From Fictibacillus nanhaiensis (GTDB lineage Bacteria; Bacillota; Bacilli; Bacillales; Fictibacillaceae), in the NCBI RefSeq assembly GCF_023715445.1, contig NZ_JAMBOD010000001.1, forward strand, positions 62,001-126,000: a stretch of DNA of 64,000 nt. The letters are read 5' to 3'. Position numbers and translations under genes: made by a program. This document shows positions 43,692-52,566 of the stretch, piece after piece; position 1 is the stretch's first letter, and each line of letters begins with the position of its first letter. Under the pieces are notes generated by a model. It worked only from the letters and a program-made list of their open reading frames with translations. It did not search any database and was not told the origin of the DNA.

Positions 43692-45146
43692 TTGAACAGC
43701 ATATGGGGAAAAATGATTATTGGAGCTGTTTTATTAATTGGCTTTGTAATTTACACACAATACGAAAAGAGTGCAGAACCCGCATGGAAAGTAAATACAG
43801 AAAACTTTCATGTGTTAGATAGCTGGGAAGAGTTAATGGATCTGGAAAAAATGAAGTATAGTGAATTAAGGTTCGTAGACCATTTTAAATTATTTAAAGA
43901 CAGCCCAGTCTCCATTCCTCTATCCAGTGAACAACGCACATTAAGGATAGAAAAGACATGGAATTATGGATATCAGTTTTACGTTCTATATAGTGTGGAT
44001 CTTAAGGAAAGAGATAAGGATGAAGGAGATATTCCGAAGCTGGAAGTGGATCGAATCAGGTTAACATCAGAACAAAACAAACCATTTGAAGGCGTAGCTG
44101 AATTATATCCAGGCGAAACAGCAGCAAAAAGCTATGTGTATAAACACCGCTTATATCGATCAATAATGGTTCATCCTAATTTTAATAATAATACTTATAA
44201 GCAGGAAGATTGGGAAGAGTTAATGACCAGTACCCGCTATGAATTTAGTGATATATCTATTCAATCAAAAAAAGGTGTTTCGAATCTTAAACCCATTATT
44301 TTCCAAGTTGATCCTGCACAAATGTCTGGTATTCCAAAAGCTATTGCATCAAGCCCGATAAATCAAACATTAAAATTGAATAATGGGGAAGATATTCGAC
44401 TAAAAACTCTGGAATTCTTTAAGATCGGGTCTAGAATTATGTTAGATAACGACATTGACAAAGATTTGATATCATTTATTGGTGATCTGAAAATAAATAA
44501 CAATATCAACAAACCATTTGAGTACGAAATAACGGGAAATACCGAGTTAGGTCATTATTTACAAACTGACGGCTTACTGTATGAGCTATTAAATACAGAA
44601 GAATCAATTGATGGTAATTTTACACTGACCCATTCCGTACATCGTACAAATAAAGCTTACTCTTTTTCTGTTTCAAGAGCTGACTTGGAAAAGTACTCAG
44701 CAAATCAAACAGCAGATTTAAAAAAGAATGAAACGATCGTAAATGATAAGGATTTACAAGTAGTTTATGAAGGATTGGAATGGGACGAAGCAAACAATCA
44801 AGGTGGAATCAAATTTTCAATGGAAATTCCTCAAAAACAGGATAACTTAGAGCATTTCTTTTTTTATCCTAGGCCAGGTTATCATTTCAGTCATGGGCAT
44901 GATGATGACAGATATGTGAGAAACCTTGTCTCTGTTAAGGATTCTTCAGGTAATCAGCTGGAAGACTATGATATTACTCAAATATATCAAGATGAGAAAT
45001 CTTCTTTCTTAATTTATTTTTATAATGGTTTACCAAAAGATGACCTTACTATCACTCTTTCACACTTAACCAAAATTGAACCATTAACTAAATCAGTAAC
45101 TGTTCCATTAAACTCTCCTGCACTGAAAGATAAATCAAACAAGTAA
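43692..45146 (+). CDS. Unknown membrane-anchored extracellular protein, tandem paralogue 2
   Basis: This 484-residue paralogue of the preceding gene starts at TTG 43692 behind AAAGGGGAAA, 33 bases after it. The same N-terminal anchor and QYEKSAEPAWKV block occur, then YSVDLKERDKDEGDIP and YKHRLYRSIMVHP. The C-terminal half has diverged more. It is probably exported with a single membrane anchor. No enzyme motif is visible. The conservation of the central blocks between the copies suggests they share a fold and partner. A terminator follows. Confidence 0.75.
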   Translation: MNSIWGKMIIGAVLLIGFVIYTQYEKSAEPAWKVNTENFHVLDSWEELMDLEKMKYSELRFVDHFKLFKDSPVSIPLSSEQRTLRIEKTWNYGYQFYVLYSVDLKERDKDEGDIPKLEVDRIRLTSEQNKPFEGVAELYPGETAAKSYVYKHRLYRSIMVHPNFNNNTYKQEDWEELMTSTRYEFSDISIQSKKGVSNLKPIIFQVDPAQMSGIPKAIASSPINQTLKLNNGEDIRLKTLEFFKIGSRIMLDNDIDKDLISFIGDLKINNNINKPFEYEITGNTELGHYLQTDGLLYELLNTEESIDGNFTLTHSVHRTNKAYSFSVSRADLEKYSANQTADLKKNETIVNDKDLQVVYEGLEWDEANNQGGIKFSMEIPQKQDNLEHFFFYPRPGYHFSHGHDDDRYVRNLVSVKDSSGNQLEDYDITQIYQDEKSSFLIYFYNGLPKDDLTITLSHLTKIEPLTKSVTVPLNSPALKDKSNK

Positions 45147-45173
45147 GACTGCCTAGGTATGGCAGTCTTTTTA
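45145..45173. terminator. Terminator after the tandem paralogues
   Basis: AAGACTGCC / GGCAGTCTT, a perfect 9-bp stem with a 7-base loop, followed by TTTTAC. Confidence 0.88.
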
Positions 45174-45179
45174 CTTTTA

Positions 45180-45428
45180 CTATCTTGGATTGCTTTGAGC
45201 ACGTTTAATGTACATCTCTTCTTCGCCCACAATTCCGCAAGCCCCGCATTGAATCAATCTTTCGGAACCTTTGTAAGGAAGATGGAACATATCCAGCTGA
45301 TCATCTTCATATTGCTGGACAACATCACCTGTTGAAGGATCGAGTTTAACAGCAACAGGGTGCTGCTCAATCACATTGAAACGTGTTCGGTTTGTTTTAC
45401 AATTGGGGCATAGATAAGGATTTGCCAT
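45180..45428 (-). CDS. Small zinc-ribbon protein of unknown function
   Basis: This 82-residue protein has two Cys pairs, CPNC (8-11) and CGAC (about 61-64), that should bind one zinc. Between them lies a stretch with DPSTGDVVQQYEDDQLDMFH. It starts at minus-strand ATG 45428 behind GGGAGG. No helix-turn-helix is seen. It may bind nucleic acid or a protein partner. It is convergent to the paralogue pair and divergent from a small hydrophilic protein gene. The family was not recognised. Confidence 0.75.
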   Translation of the reverse strand: MANPYLCPNCKTNRTRFNVIEQHPVAVKLDPSTGDVVQQYEDDQLDMFHLPYKGSERLIQCGACGIVGEEEMYIKRAQSNPR

Positions 45429-45532
45429 GATTAGACCTCCCTTTTTGTAAATAGGCTAACCAGTTAAGGAAAAATTATGTAAGTTTTATTTTTTTAAGAT
45501 TTAGCCATAGTAAGTACAAGGAGGGATAAAAC

Positions 45533-45673
45533 ATGGGCAGACAGAAAAAAGGTAATGCAAATGCACAGCGAAACAACAATGTAAAAGAAAATGGAGCAGA
45601 AAACCAAACAGAATTTGCTTCTTATGCTGAGTTGGAAGTTCAAAAAATGCATCACGGCAAAAAAACAAAGTAA
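45533..45673 (+). CDS. Small hydrophilic protein, possibly spore-related
   Basis: This 46-residue protein starts at ATG 45533 with a perfect AAGGAGGG before it. The N-terminal half is Lys/Asn/Gln-rich (MGRQKKGNANAQRNN) and the rest contains TEFASYAELEVQKMHHGKKTK. Size and composition, with no Cys or Trp and many Asn and Gln, resemble minor SASPs, but I could not match it to a named one. It lies just before the 6S RNA gene. Supported by ribosome site and codon use. Confidence 0.6.
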   Translation: MGRQKKGNANAQRNNNVKENGAENQTEFASYAELEVQKMHHGKKTK

Positions 45674-45696
45674 TTTACTTCTAAATCAAAACAGAG

Positions 45697-45702
45697 TATA
45701 AT
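45697..45702 (+). promoter_or_regulatory. -10 element of the 6S RNA gene
   Basis: A perfect TATAAT lies about seven bases before the expected 5' end of the RNA. A -35 box is not obvious. Confidence 0.6.
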
Positions 45703-45708
45703 AAAAAT

Positions 45709-45899
45709 CTGCGATGTTAGTGGCTTTTCCATGTCTTTAACCTATGTGCTAATAACGGGAATCCAACATGATCTGTCAGGCAGTCAAGCCTTGCGTTCGA
45801 CTTGGAAGGCTGTAACGGCAGCTGCGGATACCCACCTGAGAGATCAGGTTCCAAAGGCATATAAAGTCACGGCAGAGCGGATTTACTTAAACCGACAAC
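45709..45899 (+). ncRNA. ssrS: 6S RNA
   Basis: 6S RNA binds the sigma-A holoenzyme and lowers transcription in stationary phase. About 190 bases here carry typical Bacillus 6S segments. The 5' part has ATGTTAG, CCATGTCTTTAACC and ATGATCTGTCAGGCA. The middle has CTTGCGTTCGACTTGGAAGG. The 3' part has ACCCACCTGAGAGATCAGGT and GGCAGAGCGGA. These can pair into a long rod with a central bubble. It follows TATAAT and ends at a strong terminator. B. subtilis has two 6S RNAs; which one this corresponds to was not decided. The 5' end is estimated from the -10 element. Confidence 0.85.
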
Positions 45900-45937
45900 A
45901 AGCGCATTTTACATCACTGTAAAATGCGCTTTTTTCA
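45900..45937 (+). terminator. Terminator of 6S RNA
   Basis: AAGCGCATTTTACA / TGTAAAATGCGCTT forms a perfect 14-bp stem with a TCAC loop, then TTTTTC. Confidence 0.93.
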
Positions 45938-45969
45938 TAACATAACATTTAGTACCGGGGGATATTGGA

Positions 45970-46857
45970 ATGGAGAAGAAAGAAGTATTACTTTTGATCG
46001 ATGGTTTCAACCTGCTTAGCAGATGTTATTTTGCTACAGCATATGGCAAGGAGATGCATGACTTGCCAAGGAACTCAAAAGGACAGTTTACAAATGCTAT
46101 CCGTGTAACGATACAAAAATTATTAATGCTTGTAAGAGAACATGAGCCTACCCATCTTGCCGTTGCATGGGATGTGAAGCGTGATGAAACCCTTAGACGT
46201 GAAAAATTTGCTGATTATAAAGGAACAAGGAACGAGTTGCCCGAACCATTGATTCAACAATATGAAACACTTGTTGAACTTTTTAATACGATTGGCATTA
46301 CCCAGCTGACAATCCCTAGATATGAAGCAGATGACATCATCGGAACATTGGTAAACCGATGGCGTATTGAAAGAGACGGGGAATGTATTATTTACAGCAA
46401 TGATCGGGATCTTTTACAGCTTTTATGCGAAAAAACGTCACAGTTGATTTCTGTAAAGCGCGACGAGTTAAAATATACGTTAAATCATTTTCAAGAAGAG
46501 TATGGAATTACACCTGCTCAATGGATTGATGTAAAAGCTCTATTAGGTGATAAAAGTGATAATATACCAGGTGTGGCTGGAGTTGGTGATAAAGCCGCCT
46601 TGCCTTTGATACAGCAATATGGAGCAGTTGAACAGATATATGAGAACTTTGAAAATCTTGACCCTAAATTTAAGCGTTATTTAAAGAAGCTTGAAGCAGG
46701 AAGAGAGATGGCTGTACTAAGTAAAGACCTGTGCACGATTTTTACTGATGTGCCTGATCTTATCGAAAGAGATCTAGAAGAATGCAGATATATTCTTAAT
46801 AAAGAATCAGTGAGAGAAGCTCTAATGGATCTGGAAATACAAATAAGAGTGGGTTAA
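45970..46857 (+). CDS. ypcP: 5'-3' exonuclease (YpcP-like)
   Basis: This 295-residue protein is a stand-alone homologue of the 5' nuclease domain of DNA polymerase I. It has LLIDGFNLLSRCYFA, DYKGTRNELPEPL, YEADDIIGTL, IYSNDRDLLQLL and the helix-hairpin-helix LLGDKSDNIPGVAGVGDKAA. The metal-binding acidic residues appear intact. It should remove RNA primers or flap structures during replication and repair. It starts at ATG 45970 behind GGGGG, just after the 6S RNA terminator. In B. subtilis YpcP shares this job with PolA. Confidence 0.93.
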   Translation: MEKKEVLLLIDGFNLLSRCYFATAYGKEMHDLPRNSKGQFTNAIRVTIQKLLMLVREHEPTHLAVAWDVKRDETLRREKFADYKGTRNELPEPLIQQYETLVELFNTIGITQLTIPRYEADDIIGTLVNRWRIERDGECIIYSNDRDLLQLLCEKTSQLISVKRDELKYTLNHFQEEYGITPAQWIDVKALLGDKSDNIPGVAGVGDKAALPLIQQYGAVEQIYENFENLDPKFKRYLKKLEAGREMAVLSKDLCTIFTDVPDLIERDLEECRYILNKESVREALMDLEIQIRVG

Positions 46858-46876
46858 CGAACATCCCACTCTTTTT
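46845..46876. terminator. Terminator between ypcP and the EamA transporter gene
   Basis: AAGAGTGGG / CCCACTCTT with an 11-base loop and TTTTG after it. It overlaps the stop codons of both convergent genes. Confidence 0.7.
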
Positions 46877-47783
46877 GTTTACGTTTAAATAACAGATCAC
46901 TGTATTTTATCTCTGATAAAATCATTCCGAACAAAATCAAAATACAACCAGTCAGCGCTTTAGTCCCTAGTATTTCACCTTGTACAATGAATGCAGTGAT
47001 AGCAGCAAATACAGGCTCCATAGCAAATATTAAGGCTACCCTTGCAGGTGTTGTGAAGGATTGGAAATAAGTTTGAGCTAAAAAAGCCAATGCAGTTGCA
47101 AATAATGAGGTGATTAGTAGTGCAGTAATCACTTCAGGCTTAAAAACCATATTTGCGGCGAATATCTCTTTCCAATTTTCCGTAAAAAGCGCTGTGATAA
47201 AGCTTAACAATGAAACGGTAATAAGCTGTACAACGGTCAGACACAATGCATCGAATGATTTAGCGAATTTGCCAGTAAAAACAATATGCAATGCAAATGA
47301 AAATGCACAGAGCAGTACATAACCATCACCGATATTCAATGAAAAGCTATTATGAATGGTCAGCAGGTAAAGACCGATTACAGCAATGAATGAACTTAAT
47401 CCGATCTGCCAGTTAAGTTTTTGTTTTAAGAACATAAAACTTAAGAGAGGTACAAGGACAACACTTAGCCCTGTAATAAATCCTGCTTTAGAAGAAGTGG
47501 TATACAAAAGTCCTACGGTTTGGAATCCATACCCTAAGAACAGCCAAAATCCGAGGATTGAACCGCTTTTTAACAGATTTTTATTTTTAAAGCCATTGAA
47601 CGATGTACGCTTAAAAAAGTAGATGATGAATAATAATATAACTGCGGCTAAGGAAAAACGTATGGTATTAAAGGAATAAGGTTCAAGGAAAGCTATGGCT
47701 TTTTGAACGATAACAAACGTTGTTCCCCAGACAAATGCAACGAGCACTAAATTAAAATCAGCAAACCATGGTTTTTTTATCAT
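46854..47783 (-). CDS. EamA-family (DMT) transporter
   Basis: This 309-residue membrane protein has ten predicted helices in two EamA repeats. The first repeat opens with NLVLVAFVWGTTFVIVQKA. The second ends with EPVFAAITAFIVQGEILG, a block conserved in these drug/metabolite exporters. The C-terminus is basic (FKRKQKEWDVR), as expected inside the cell. The start overlaps the stop of the RNase H-like gene by four bases, so they are one operon. The substrate is unknown; amino acids or metabolites are typical. Confidence 0.87.
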   Translation of the reverse strand: MIKKPWFADFNLVLVAFVWGTTFVIVQKAIAFLEPYSFNTIRFSLAAVILLFIIYFFKRTSFNGFKNKNLLKSGSILGFWLFLGYGFQTVGLLYTTSSKAGFITGLSVVLVPLLSFMFLKQKLNWQIGLSSFIAVIGLYLLTIHNSFSLNIGDGYVLLCAFSFALHIVFTGKFAKSFDALCLTVVQLITVSLLSFITALFTENWKEIFAANMVFKPEVITALLITSLFATALAFLAQTYFQSFTTPARVALIFAMEPVFAAITAFIVQGEILGTKALTGCILILFGMILSEIKYSDLLFKRKQKEWDVR

Positions 47784-48181
47784 TTTAGACCTCGATTCAA
47801 CTGGATGGCTTGCCTTGCTAGTTCATCCGCAGCTTTATTTTGTTTTGATGGTATCCACTTTATAAAGAATAGATCGAGCTGATCCGCTAAAGATAAAGCT
47901 TTTTCTAACATAGAAGTATACCTTTTATCTTTGGCGTATCTTTTATCAACAGCACTTTCTACGGCCTGTGAATCTGTTCGAAAAGAAACGATTCGCCAGT
48001 TGTTTTCAATACATAGTTCGAGTCCATGAATTAGAGCATGAAACTCTGCTTCATGGTTAGACATGCTACCTATTGGGAAACGATAAGAGTGTGTTGTACC
48101 GTCACCGACTTTCACATATACTCCTGCACCTGATAAGCCGGGGTCACCCGCACTAGCACCGTCTATGTAGACTTCAATCAA
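47780..48181 (-). CDS. ypeP: RNase H-like protein (YpeP-like)
   Basis: This 133-residue single-domain protein has the RNase HI fold. The catalytic carboxylates are in YIDGASAGDPG, SNHEAEFHAL, FRTDSQAV and the late ADELARQA. It may degrade RNA in RNA-DNA hybrids, though the stand-alone activity of this group is poorly known. It starts at minus-strand ATG 48181 and overlaps the EamA gene. It is divergent from a second RNase H-domain gene whose start is only about 75 bases away. Confidence 0.87.
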   Translation of the reverse strand: MIEVYIDGASAGDPGLSGAGVYVKVGDGTTHSYRFPIGSMSNHEAEFHALIHGLELCIENNWRIVSFRTDSQAVESAVDKRYAKDKRYTSMLEKALSLADQLDLFFIKWIPSKQNKAADELARQAIQLNRGLK

Positions 48182-48254
48182 TTGGAGACTCTCCTCTATA
48201 TAATTTTATATTCGTATTATAATGCACTTTAAATAAAACAAAAAGGAGATTGCT

Positions 48255-48923
48255 ATGAACTTCTCCATAGAATATATGTACAAACATCCAAAATCACAAT
48301 TGAAAATTCGTTTTGTTTCCGATCCTGTTTCATTAAATGAAGCTCTTTTTACTGCAAATGATCTTGAAAAAACAGGAAGGATCTTTGAGTTAACCTTTAT
48401 AGACAGCAAGGGTGTAACATGGAATAAAAAAGAATTGTTAAAGCTTACGGAAGTAAAAAAGGAAGAACCTAAAGAGATCAGTGTTTATTTTGACGGAGGG
48501 TTCAAATCTGAATCTGGTTCAAGCGGGCAAGGGGTCATTATTTTCTTTTCACAAAACGGCTTAAAATACCGGCTTAAGAAAAATGCCAGTTTTACAAACA
48601 TCGAATCCAATAACGAAGCGGAATATGCAGCATTATGGATTGCAGCAAAAGAACTGGAGGAGCTCGGGGTCCACTATGAGCAAGTAGTATTCCATGGTGA
48701 TTCTAAAGTTGTCATTGAACAAATGAAGGGTGAATGGCCTTGTTATGAATCAAACCTCCAGAACTGGGGAGACAAAATCGAAACACTTTTTAAGAAGCTT
48801 CAGATTGAACCTGTTTACGAATGGATCGGCAGGAATGAAAACAAAGAAGCAGACCATCTCGTTAATCAGGCGTTAAATGGAAAAATAATCAAAGCCAAAA
48901 AAGAAGTCGTTGATAATTTCTGA
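48255..48923 (+). CDS. RNase H-domain protein with extra N-terminal region (YpdQ-like)
   Basis: This 222-residue protein has about 75 residues of unknown N-terminal sequence, followed by an RNase HI domain. Catalytic carboxylates are in VYFDGGFKSESGSSGQG, SNNEAEYAALW, FHGDSKVVIEQM and NKEADHLVNQAL. The N-terminal part includes MYKHPKSQLKIRFVSDP and may bind substrate. It starts at ATG 48255 behind AAAAGGAG. It is divergent from the other RNase H gene, so this locus has two RNase H folds back to back. The label ypdQ-like comes from the local order of genes. Confidence 0.82.
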   Translation: MNFSIEYMYKHPKSQLKIRFVSDPVSLNEALFTANDLEKTGRIFELTFIDSKGVTWNKKELLKLTEVKKEEPKEISVYFDGGFKSESGSSGQGVIIFFSQNGLKYRLKKNASFTNIESNNEAEYAALWIAAKELEELGVHYEQVVFHGDSKVVIEQMKGEWPCYESNLQNWGDKIETLFKKLQIEPVYEWIGRNENKEADHLVNQALNGKIIKAKKEVVDNF

Positions 48924-48975
48924 TTATAACTGGTACAATTTACTAGAATCTTTTGATTTTGGGGTTGAAGATAAA

Positions 48976-49275
48976 ATGGAAGAAAGTATTTTAGAAGATT
49001 ACGTTGCATTGTTAGCTTCTAAAGGATTCCGCCTTTCTGATGGGGATCTTCATTTCATTGATTTTGGAAAACATTATACGGAGGCAACAGAATCTCAGGT
49101 TAAAATTGCTTTAGAAGTAACGCTGATCAAACAGTTATCATTTGATGGAAGTTATTTTATTGCTTTGCTTGAGTCTTTTGTAAAAGAAAATGTCCGTTCT
49201 AAGAAACGTGCATATGATTTACTTGATCGTCTTCAATCAATCAGAGAAAACAGTCACTCTTATACAGCGGGGTAA
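48976..49275 (+). CDS. DUF6123-like small protein
   Basis: This 99-residue helical protein starts at ATG 48976. An open frame extends further upstream but overlaps the preceding gene. The sequence SKGFRLSDGDLHFIDFGKHYTEATESQVKIALEVTL and SFDGSYFIALLESFVKENVRSKKRAYDLL recall a Bacillaceae family of unknown function that I believe is DUF6123. It ends three bases before the HD-domain gene. No catalytic residues are evident. Confidence 0.6.
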   Translation: MEESILEDYVALLASKGFRLSDGDLHFIDFGKHYTEATESQVKIALEVTLIKQLSFDGSYFIALLESFVKENVRSKKRAYDLLDRLQSIRENSHSYTAG

Positions 49276-49278
49276 TAG

Positions 49279-49923
49279 ATGAGCCAATTAATGATAGATA
49301 AAACAGAGGAATTTGTAAAAGAAAAATTAAAAAACGATAGCAGCGGTCATGACTGGTACCATATCTATCGTGTAAAAAAGCTGGCGGAAAGTATCGCCGA
49401 GCAAGAAGGTGCTGATTATTTCATTTGTGTAATGGCGGCATTGCTGCATGATATTGCAGATGAAAAAATAGCTGGATCTGAAGAAAAAGGGGTTCAAGAA
49501 GTAAAGCAATGGTTGGAGTCTTTATCCGTTGAAAATGAATACATAACACATATTCTTAACATTATAAGTACTATGTCATTCAAGGGCGGAATTCAGTCTG
49601 GTATGAATTCGCTAGAAGGGAAGGTCGTTCAAGACGCCGACCGTCTGGATGCTATTGGTGCTATCGGAATTGGTAGAACTTTTGCCTATTCTGGGGCAAA
49701 AGGGCAATTGATGTATGACCCTGAAATCCCTGTTCGAGAAAAAATGACAAAAGATGAGTACCGAAATGAAAAGAGTACTGCAATAAACCACTTTTATGAA
49801 AAATTATTAAAATTAAAAGATACAATGAATACTTCCTATGCAAAAAAGCTTGCGGATGAACGTCATGCATTCTTAGAGAGCTTTTTAGATCAGTTTTTTA
49901 GTGAGTGGGAAGGGGAAAAATAA
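49279..49923 (+). CDS. ypgQ: HD-domain phosphohydrolase (YpgQ-like)
   Basis: This 214-residue HD-superfamily enzyme has the metal motifs H in GHDWYHIYRV, HD in ALLHDIADEK and the late D in VVQDADRLDAIGAIGIGR. B. subtilis YpgQ hydrolyses deoxyribonucleoside triphosphates with pyrophosphate release, as reported for the family. A similar function is likely. It starts at ATG 49279, three bases after the preceding gene. The basic, helical C-terminus (KKLADERHAFLESFLDQFF) is typical. No partner protein is seen. Confidence 0.9.
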   Translation: MSQLMIDKTEEFVKEKLKNDSSGHDWYHIYRVKKLAESIAEQEGADYFICVMAALLHDIADEKIAGSEEKGVQEVKQWLESLSVENEYITHILNIISTMSFKGGIQSGMNSLEGKVVQDADRLDAIGAIGIGRTFAYSGAKGQLMYDPEIPVREKMTKDEYRNEKSTAINHFYEKLLKLKDTMNTSYAKKLADERHAFLESFLDQFFSEWEGEK

Positions 49924-50065
49924 TATTCACAAAAAAAATAACAAAGTTTCGGTGCGGGAGACTTTTTAAGGAATACCTCCATGGGGTTTAATCTCATGAA
50001 TCTCAGTTAATCCCACGAAAAATGAACATAATTCCACAAAAATTTACCACAAAGGACTTACATAG

Positions 50066-50096
50066 AAAAAAGGGCCCGCTATCGGCCCCTTTTTTT
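50066..50096. terminator. Terminator downstream of the ferredoxin gene
   Basis: AAAAAGGGCCCG and CGGCCCCTTTTT pair around a short loop with an A-run before and a T-run after. It serves the minus-strand ferredoxin gene and possibly also ypgQ. Confidence 0.8.
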
Positions 50097-50424
50097 ATTC
50101 ACATTCATCAGTTGGCCGCGGACCAGCATCTAATCCTTCTGAACTGACTGTAAGAACCGGTTTAATAGATGCATCAGAGCTAACACAGATTTGGCATGAT
50201 AGTCTTACGTTCCCTGATAAACCTTTTGTTTCAATAATATTTGCTTCCTTATCTCCAATAGGTCCTAAATCTCCTGATAAAACTTCAACACGGCAAGTTG
50301 TGCATCTCGCTTTTCCTCCACAGCGGTGAAGAATATCAATACCGTTGTCTTCAAGTGCTAATACGAGTTTTTTTCCGTTCTCAATGTTATACGTTCCAAA
50401 TCCTTGCACATCAATTTTCGCCAT
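50095..50424 (-). CDS. [2Fe-2S] ferredoxin
   Basis: This 109-residue plant-type ferredoxin has the cluster ligands in CGGKARCTTCRVEV (Cys at about 35, 41 and 44) and the fourth in LSCQICV (about 75-81). An electron-transfer role is clear; the partner is not. The C-terminus is acidic (DAGPRPTDECE). It starts at minus-strand ATG 50424 behind GAGGAGG. It is divergent from fhs, with which no link is known. Confidence 0.9.
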   Translation of the reverse strand: MAKIDVQGFGTYNIENGKKLVLALEDNGIDILHRCGGKARCTTCRVEVLSGDLGPIGDKEANIIETKGLSGNVRLSCQICVSSDASIKPVLTVSSEGLDAGPRPTDECE

Positions 50425-50590
50425 TAAGCTGCCTCCTCTTAGAATATCTTTCCATTCTTATTATACGTTAACCTATACATAAGTAAAATAAACGGGTACA
50501 AGTTGTAATAGAAAAACTAATCGCATCACATACTTCTTTCATATACAATAGAGAGTGGAGACAATTTTACATTTGGAGGGTTAAATCAGC

Positions 50591-52279
50591 ATGCTAGAAA
50601 AGGTTACGTTTAAAAGTGATATCGAGATTGCCCAATCAGCTAAAATGCTGCGAATTGAAGAGATTGTAGGACAACTGGGAATTGATGAGGATGATTGGGA
50701 ACCTTACGGAAGATATAAAGGAAAACTATCATTAGATTTATTTCAAAAGCTGCAAAATATAGAAGAAGGAAAAGTAGTCTTAGTTACAGCTATAAGTCCA
50801 ACACCAGCCGGAGAAGGCAAATCTACCGTTACTGTCGGACTTGGTCAAGCACTTAATCGTGTTGGAAAGAAAACGATTATCGCTTTACGTGAACCTTCAT
50901 TAGGACCTAGCATGGGAATTAAAGGAGGGGCAGCCGGAGGAGGATACTCTCAAATAATGCCTATGGAGGACATTAACCTTCATTTCACAGGGGATCTGCA
51001 TGCAATAACGACAGCTAATAATGCTTTAGCTGCACTTATTGATAATCATATTCATCAAGGAAACGCATTAAATATCGATCCTCGCCGTATTGTTTGGAAA
51101 CGTGCCCTGGATATGAATGACCGTGCGCTGAGAAAGATTGTTATCGGTTTAGGCGGACCTGTACAAGGCGTACCGCGTGAAGATGGATTTGACATTACTG
51201 TTGCATCAGAAATCATGGCAATCTTCTGTTTAGCAAATGACCTTGAAGATTTAAAGCATCGATTATCAAAAATGGTAGTTGCTTTTGATTATGATAACGA
51301 ACCAATAACAGCTGGGGATTTAAATGCCCAAGGTGCATTGACCCTGCTCTTAAAAGATGCAATCCGTCCTAATATTGTTCAAACACTTGAAAATACACCT
51401 GCACTTGTTCATGGCGGTCCTTTTGCCAATATTGCACATGGCTGCAACAGTGTAATCGCTACTAAACTTGCGTCTAAACTAGGTGAGATGGTAGTAACAG
51501 AAGCTGGGTTCGGAGCTGATTTAGGTGCTGAAAAGTTTTTGGACATTAAAGCAAGATACGCAGGAATTACTCCAAGTGCAGTTGTAATCGTTGCAACAGT
51601 TCGAGCACTTAAGATGCATGGTGGATTGGCAAAAGAATATCTCAAAACACCAGATGTAGCTGCACTTGGAAAAGGAATGCCTAACCTTGAGAAACACTTG
51701 GAAACCTTAAAGCATTTTGGAGTACCAGTAGTTGTAGCGATCAATAAATTCGTTACAGACACTGAAGAAGAAATCGCCTTTATTAAAGATTGGTGCAGCA
51801 AAAAAGGTGTTGCTGCTGAAGAAGCAGATGTTTGGGCTAAAGGCGGAGAAGGCGGAGAAGGGCTGGCAAACAGAGTATTAGAGGCTATAGAGAACGAGAA
51901 AAATGAGTACAAACCATTATATGAACTAGACTTATCGATTTCAGAAAAAATTGAAACCATCTGCAAAAATGTATACGGAGCTGGCGAAGTACAGTTTTCA
52001 CCTAAAGCATTAAAGCAAATGAAACAATTTACTGAGTTCGGATGGGACAACCTTCCTATTTGTATGGCAAAAACACAATATTCGTTTTCTGATGACCCTA
52101 AAAAACTGGGCCGCCCCGAAAACTTTACAATAACGATACGCGAATTAAAACCTTCTATTGGAGCTGGTTTTATTGTTGCACTTACAGGTGACGTGATGAC
52201 GATGCCTGGACTCCCGAAAGTACCTGCTGCCAATAACATGGATGTTTCAGAAGACGGTAAAGCAGTAGGTCTTTTCTAA
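50591..52279 (+). CDS. fhs: Formate-tetrahydrofolate ligase
   Basis: Fhs makes 10-formyl-tetrahydrofolate from formate, THF and ATP, feeding one-carbon metabolism. The 562-residue protein has the ATP loop [18 protein letters not shown] (about 70-87), [19 protein letters not shown] and [19 protein letters not shown], all typical. The C-terminus [19 protein letters not shown] is complete. It starts at ATG 50591 behind TTGGAGGG. Formate use here may relate to a selenium-dependent formate dehydrogenase elsewhere in the genome; none is seen in this window. Confidence 0.97.
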   Translation: MLEKVTFKSDIEIAQSAKMLRIEEIVGQLGIDEDDWEPYGRYKGKLSLDLFQKLQNIEEGKVVLVTAISPTPAGEGKSTVTVGLGQALNRVGKKTIIALREPSLGPSMGIKGGAAGGGYSQIMPMEDINLHFTGDLHAITTANNALAALIDNHIHQGNALNIDPRRIVWKRALDMNDRALRKIVIGLGGPVQGVPREDGFDITVASEIMAIFCLANDLEDLKHRLSKMVVAFDYDNEPITAGDLNAQGALTLLLKDAIRPNIVQTLENTPALVHGGPFANIAHGCNSVIATKLASKLGEMVVTEAGFGADLGAEKFLDIKARYAGITPSAVVIVATVRALKMHGGLAKEYLKTPDVAALGKGMPNLEKHLETLKHFGVPVVVAINKFVTDTEEEIAFIKDWCSKKGVAAEEADVWAKGGEGGEGLANRVLEAIENEKNEYKPLYELDLSISEKIETICKNVYGAGEVQFSPKALKQMKQFTEFGWDNLPICMAKTQYSFSDDPKKLGRPENFTITIRELKPSIGAGFIVALTGDVMTMPGLPKVPAANNMDVSEDGKAVGLF

Positions 52280-52336
52280 ACAGCAAATGTTTAGATCGGA
52301 TTTTCATCTGTTATACTTTATGTTGGAGGAAAACAT

Positions 52337-52486
52337 ATGAAACCATTACAATTATCTGCTGAAACTGCAGTTAAATTAGCAAAAGAATTAAATGTACCGC
52401 TTGAGCAGCTAATGCACATGCCACAGCATATTCTAGTCAAAAAACTCATGGAGCTTGAAGCAAAGAAAGAAAATAAAGATGAATAA
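52337..52486 (+). CDS. YycC-family small protein
   Basis: This 49-residue protein starts at ATG 52337 behind GGAGG. The sequence MKPLQLSAETAVKLAKELNV followed by PLEQLMHMPQHILVKKL matches the YycC family of Bacillaceae, recalled from B. subtilis YycC. Function is unknown; it is predicted to be two short helices. It follows fhs by 57 bases and precedes a terminator. Confidence 0.75.
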   Translation: MKPLQLSAETAVKLAKELNVPLEQLMHMPQHILVKKLMELEAKKENKDE

Positions 52487-52503
52487 ATAAGAACAAGAAG
52501 GCG

Positions 52504-52531
52504 AAAACCTACTATGTAGGTTTTTCTTTTT
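52504..52531 (+). terminator. Terminator after the yycC-like gene
   Basis: AAAACCTAC-TAT-GTAGGTTTT, a 9-bp stem followed by TCTTTTTTT. Confidence 0.88.
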
Positions 52532-52566
52532 TTCTTAATTGATTTATACAGAAAAGGAATGAAAAT

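Noticed and set aside
42216..45146. Tandem paralogues as a frameshifted or broken duplicate
   Set aside because: Both are full length with own ribosome sites and keep the shared blocks, so both look functional.
51409..52239. 276-codon open frame antisense to fhs
   Set aside because: Long but composed of a reversed conserved gene, with no ribosome site and a Ser/Pro-rich low-sense sequence. It is a shadow of fhs.
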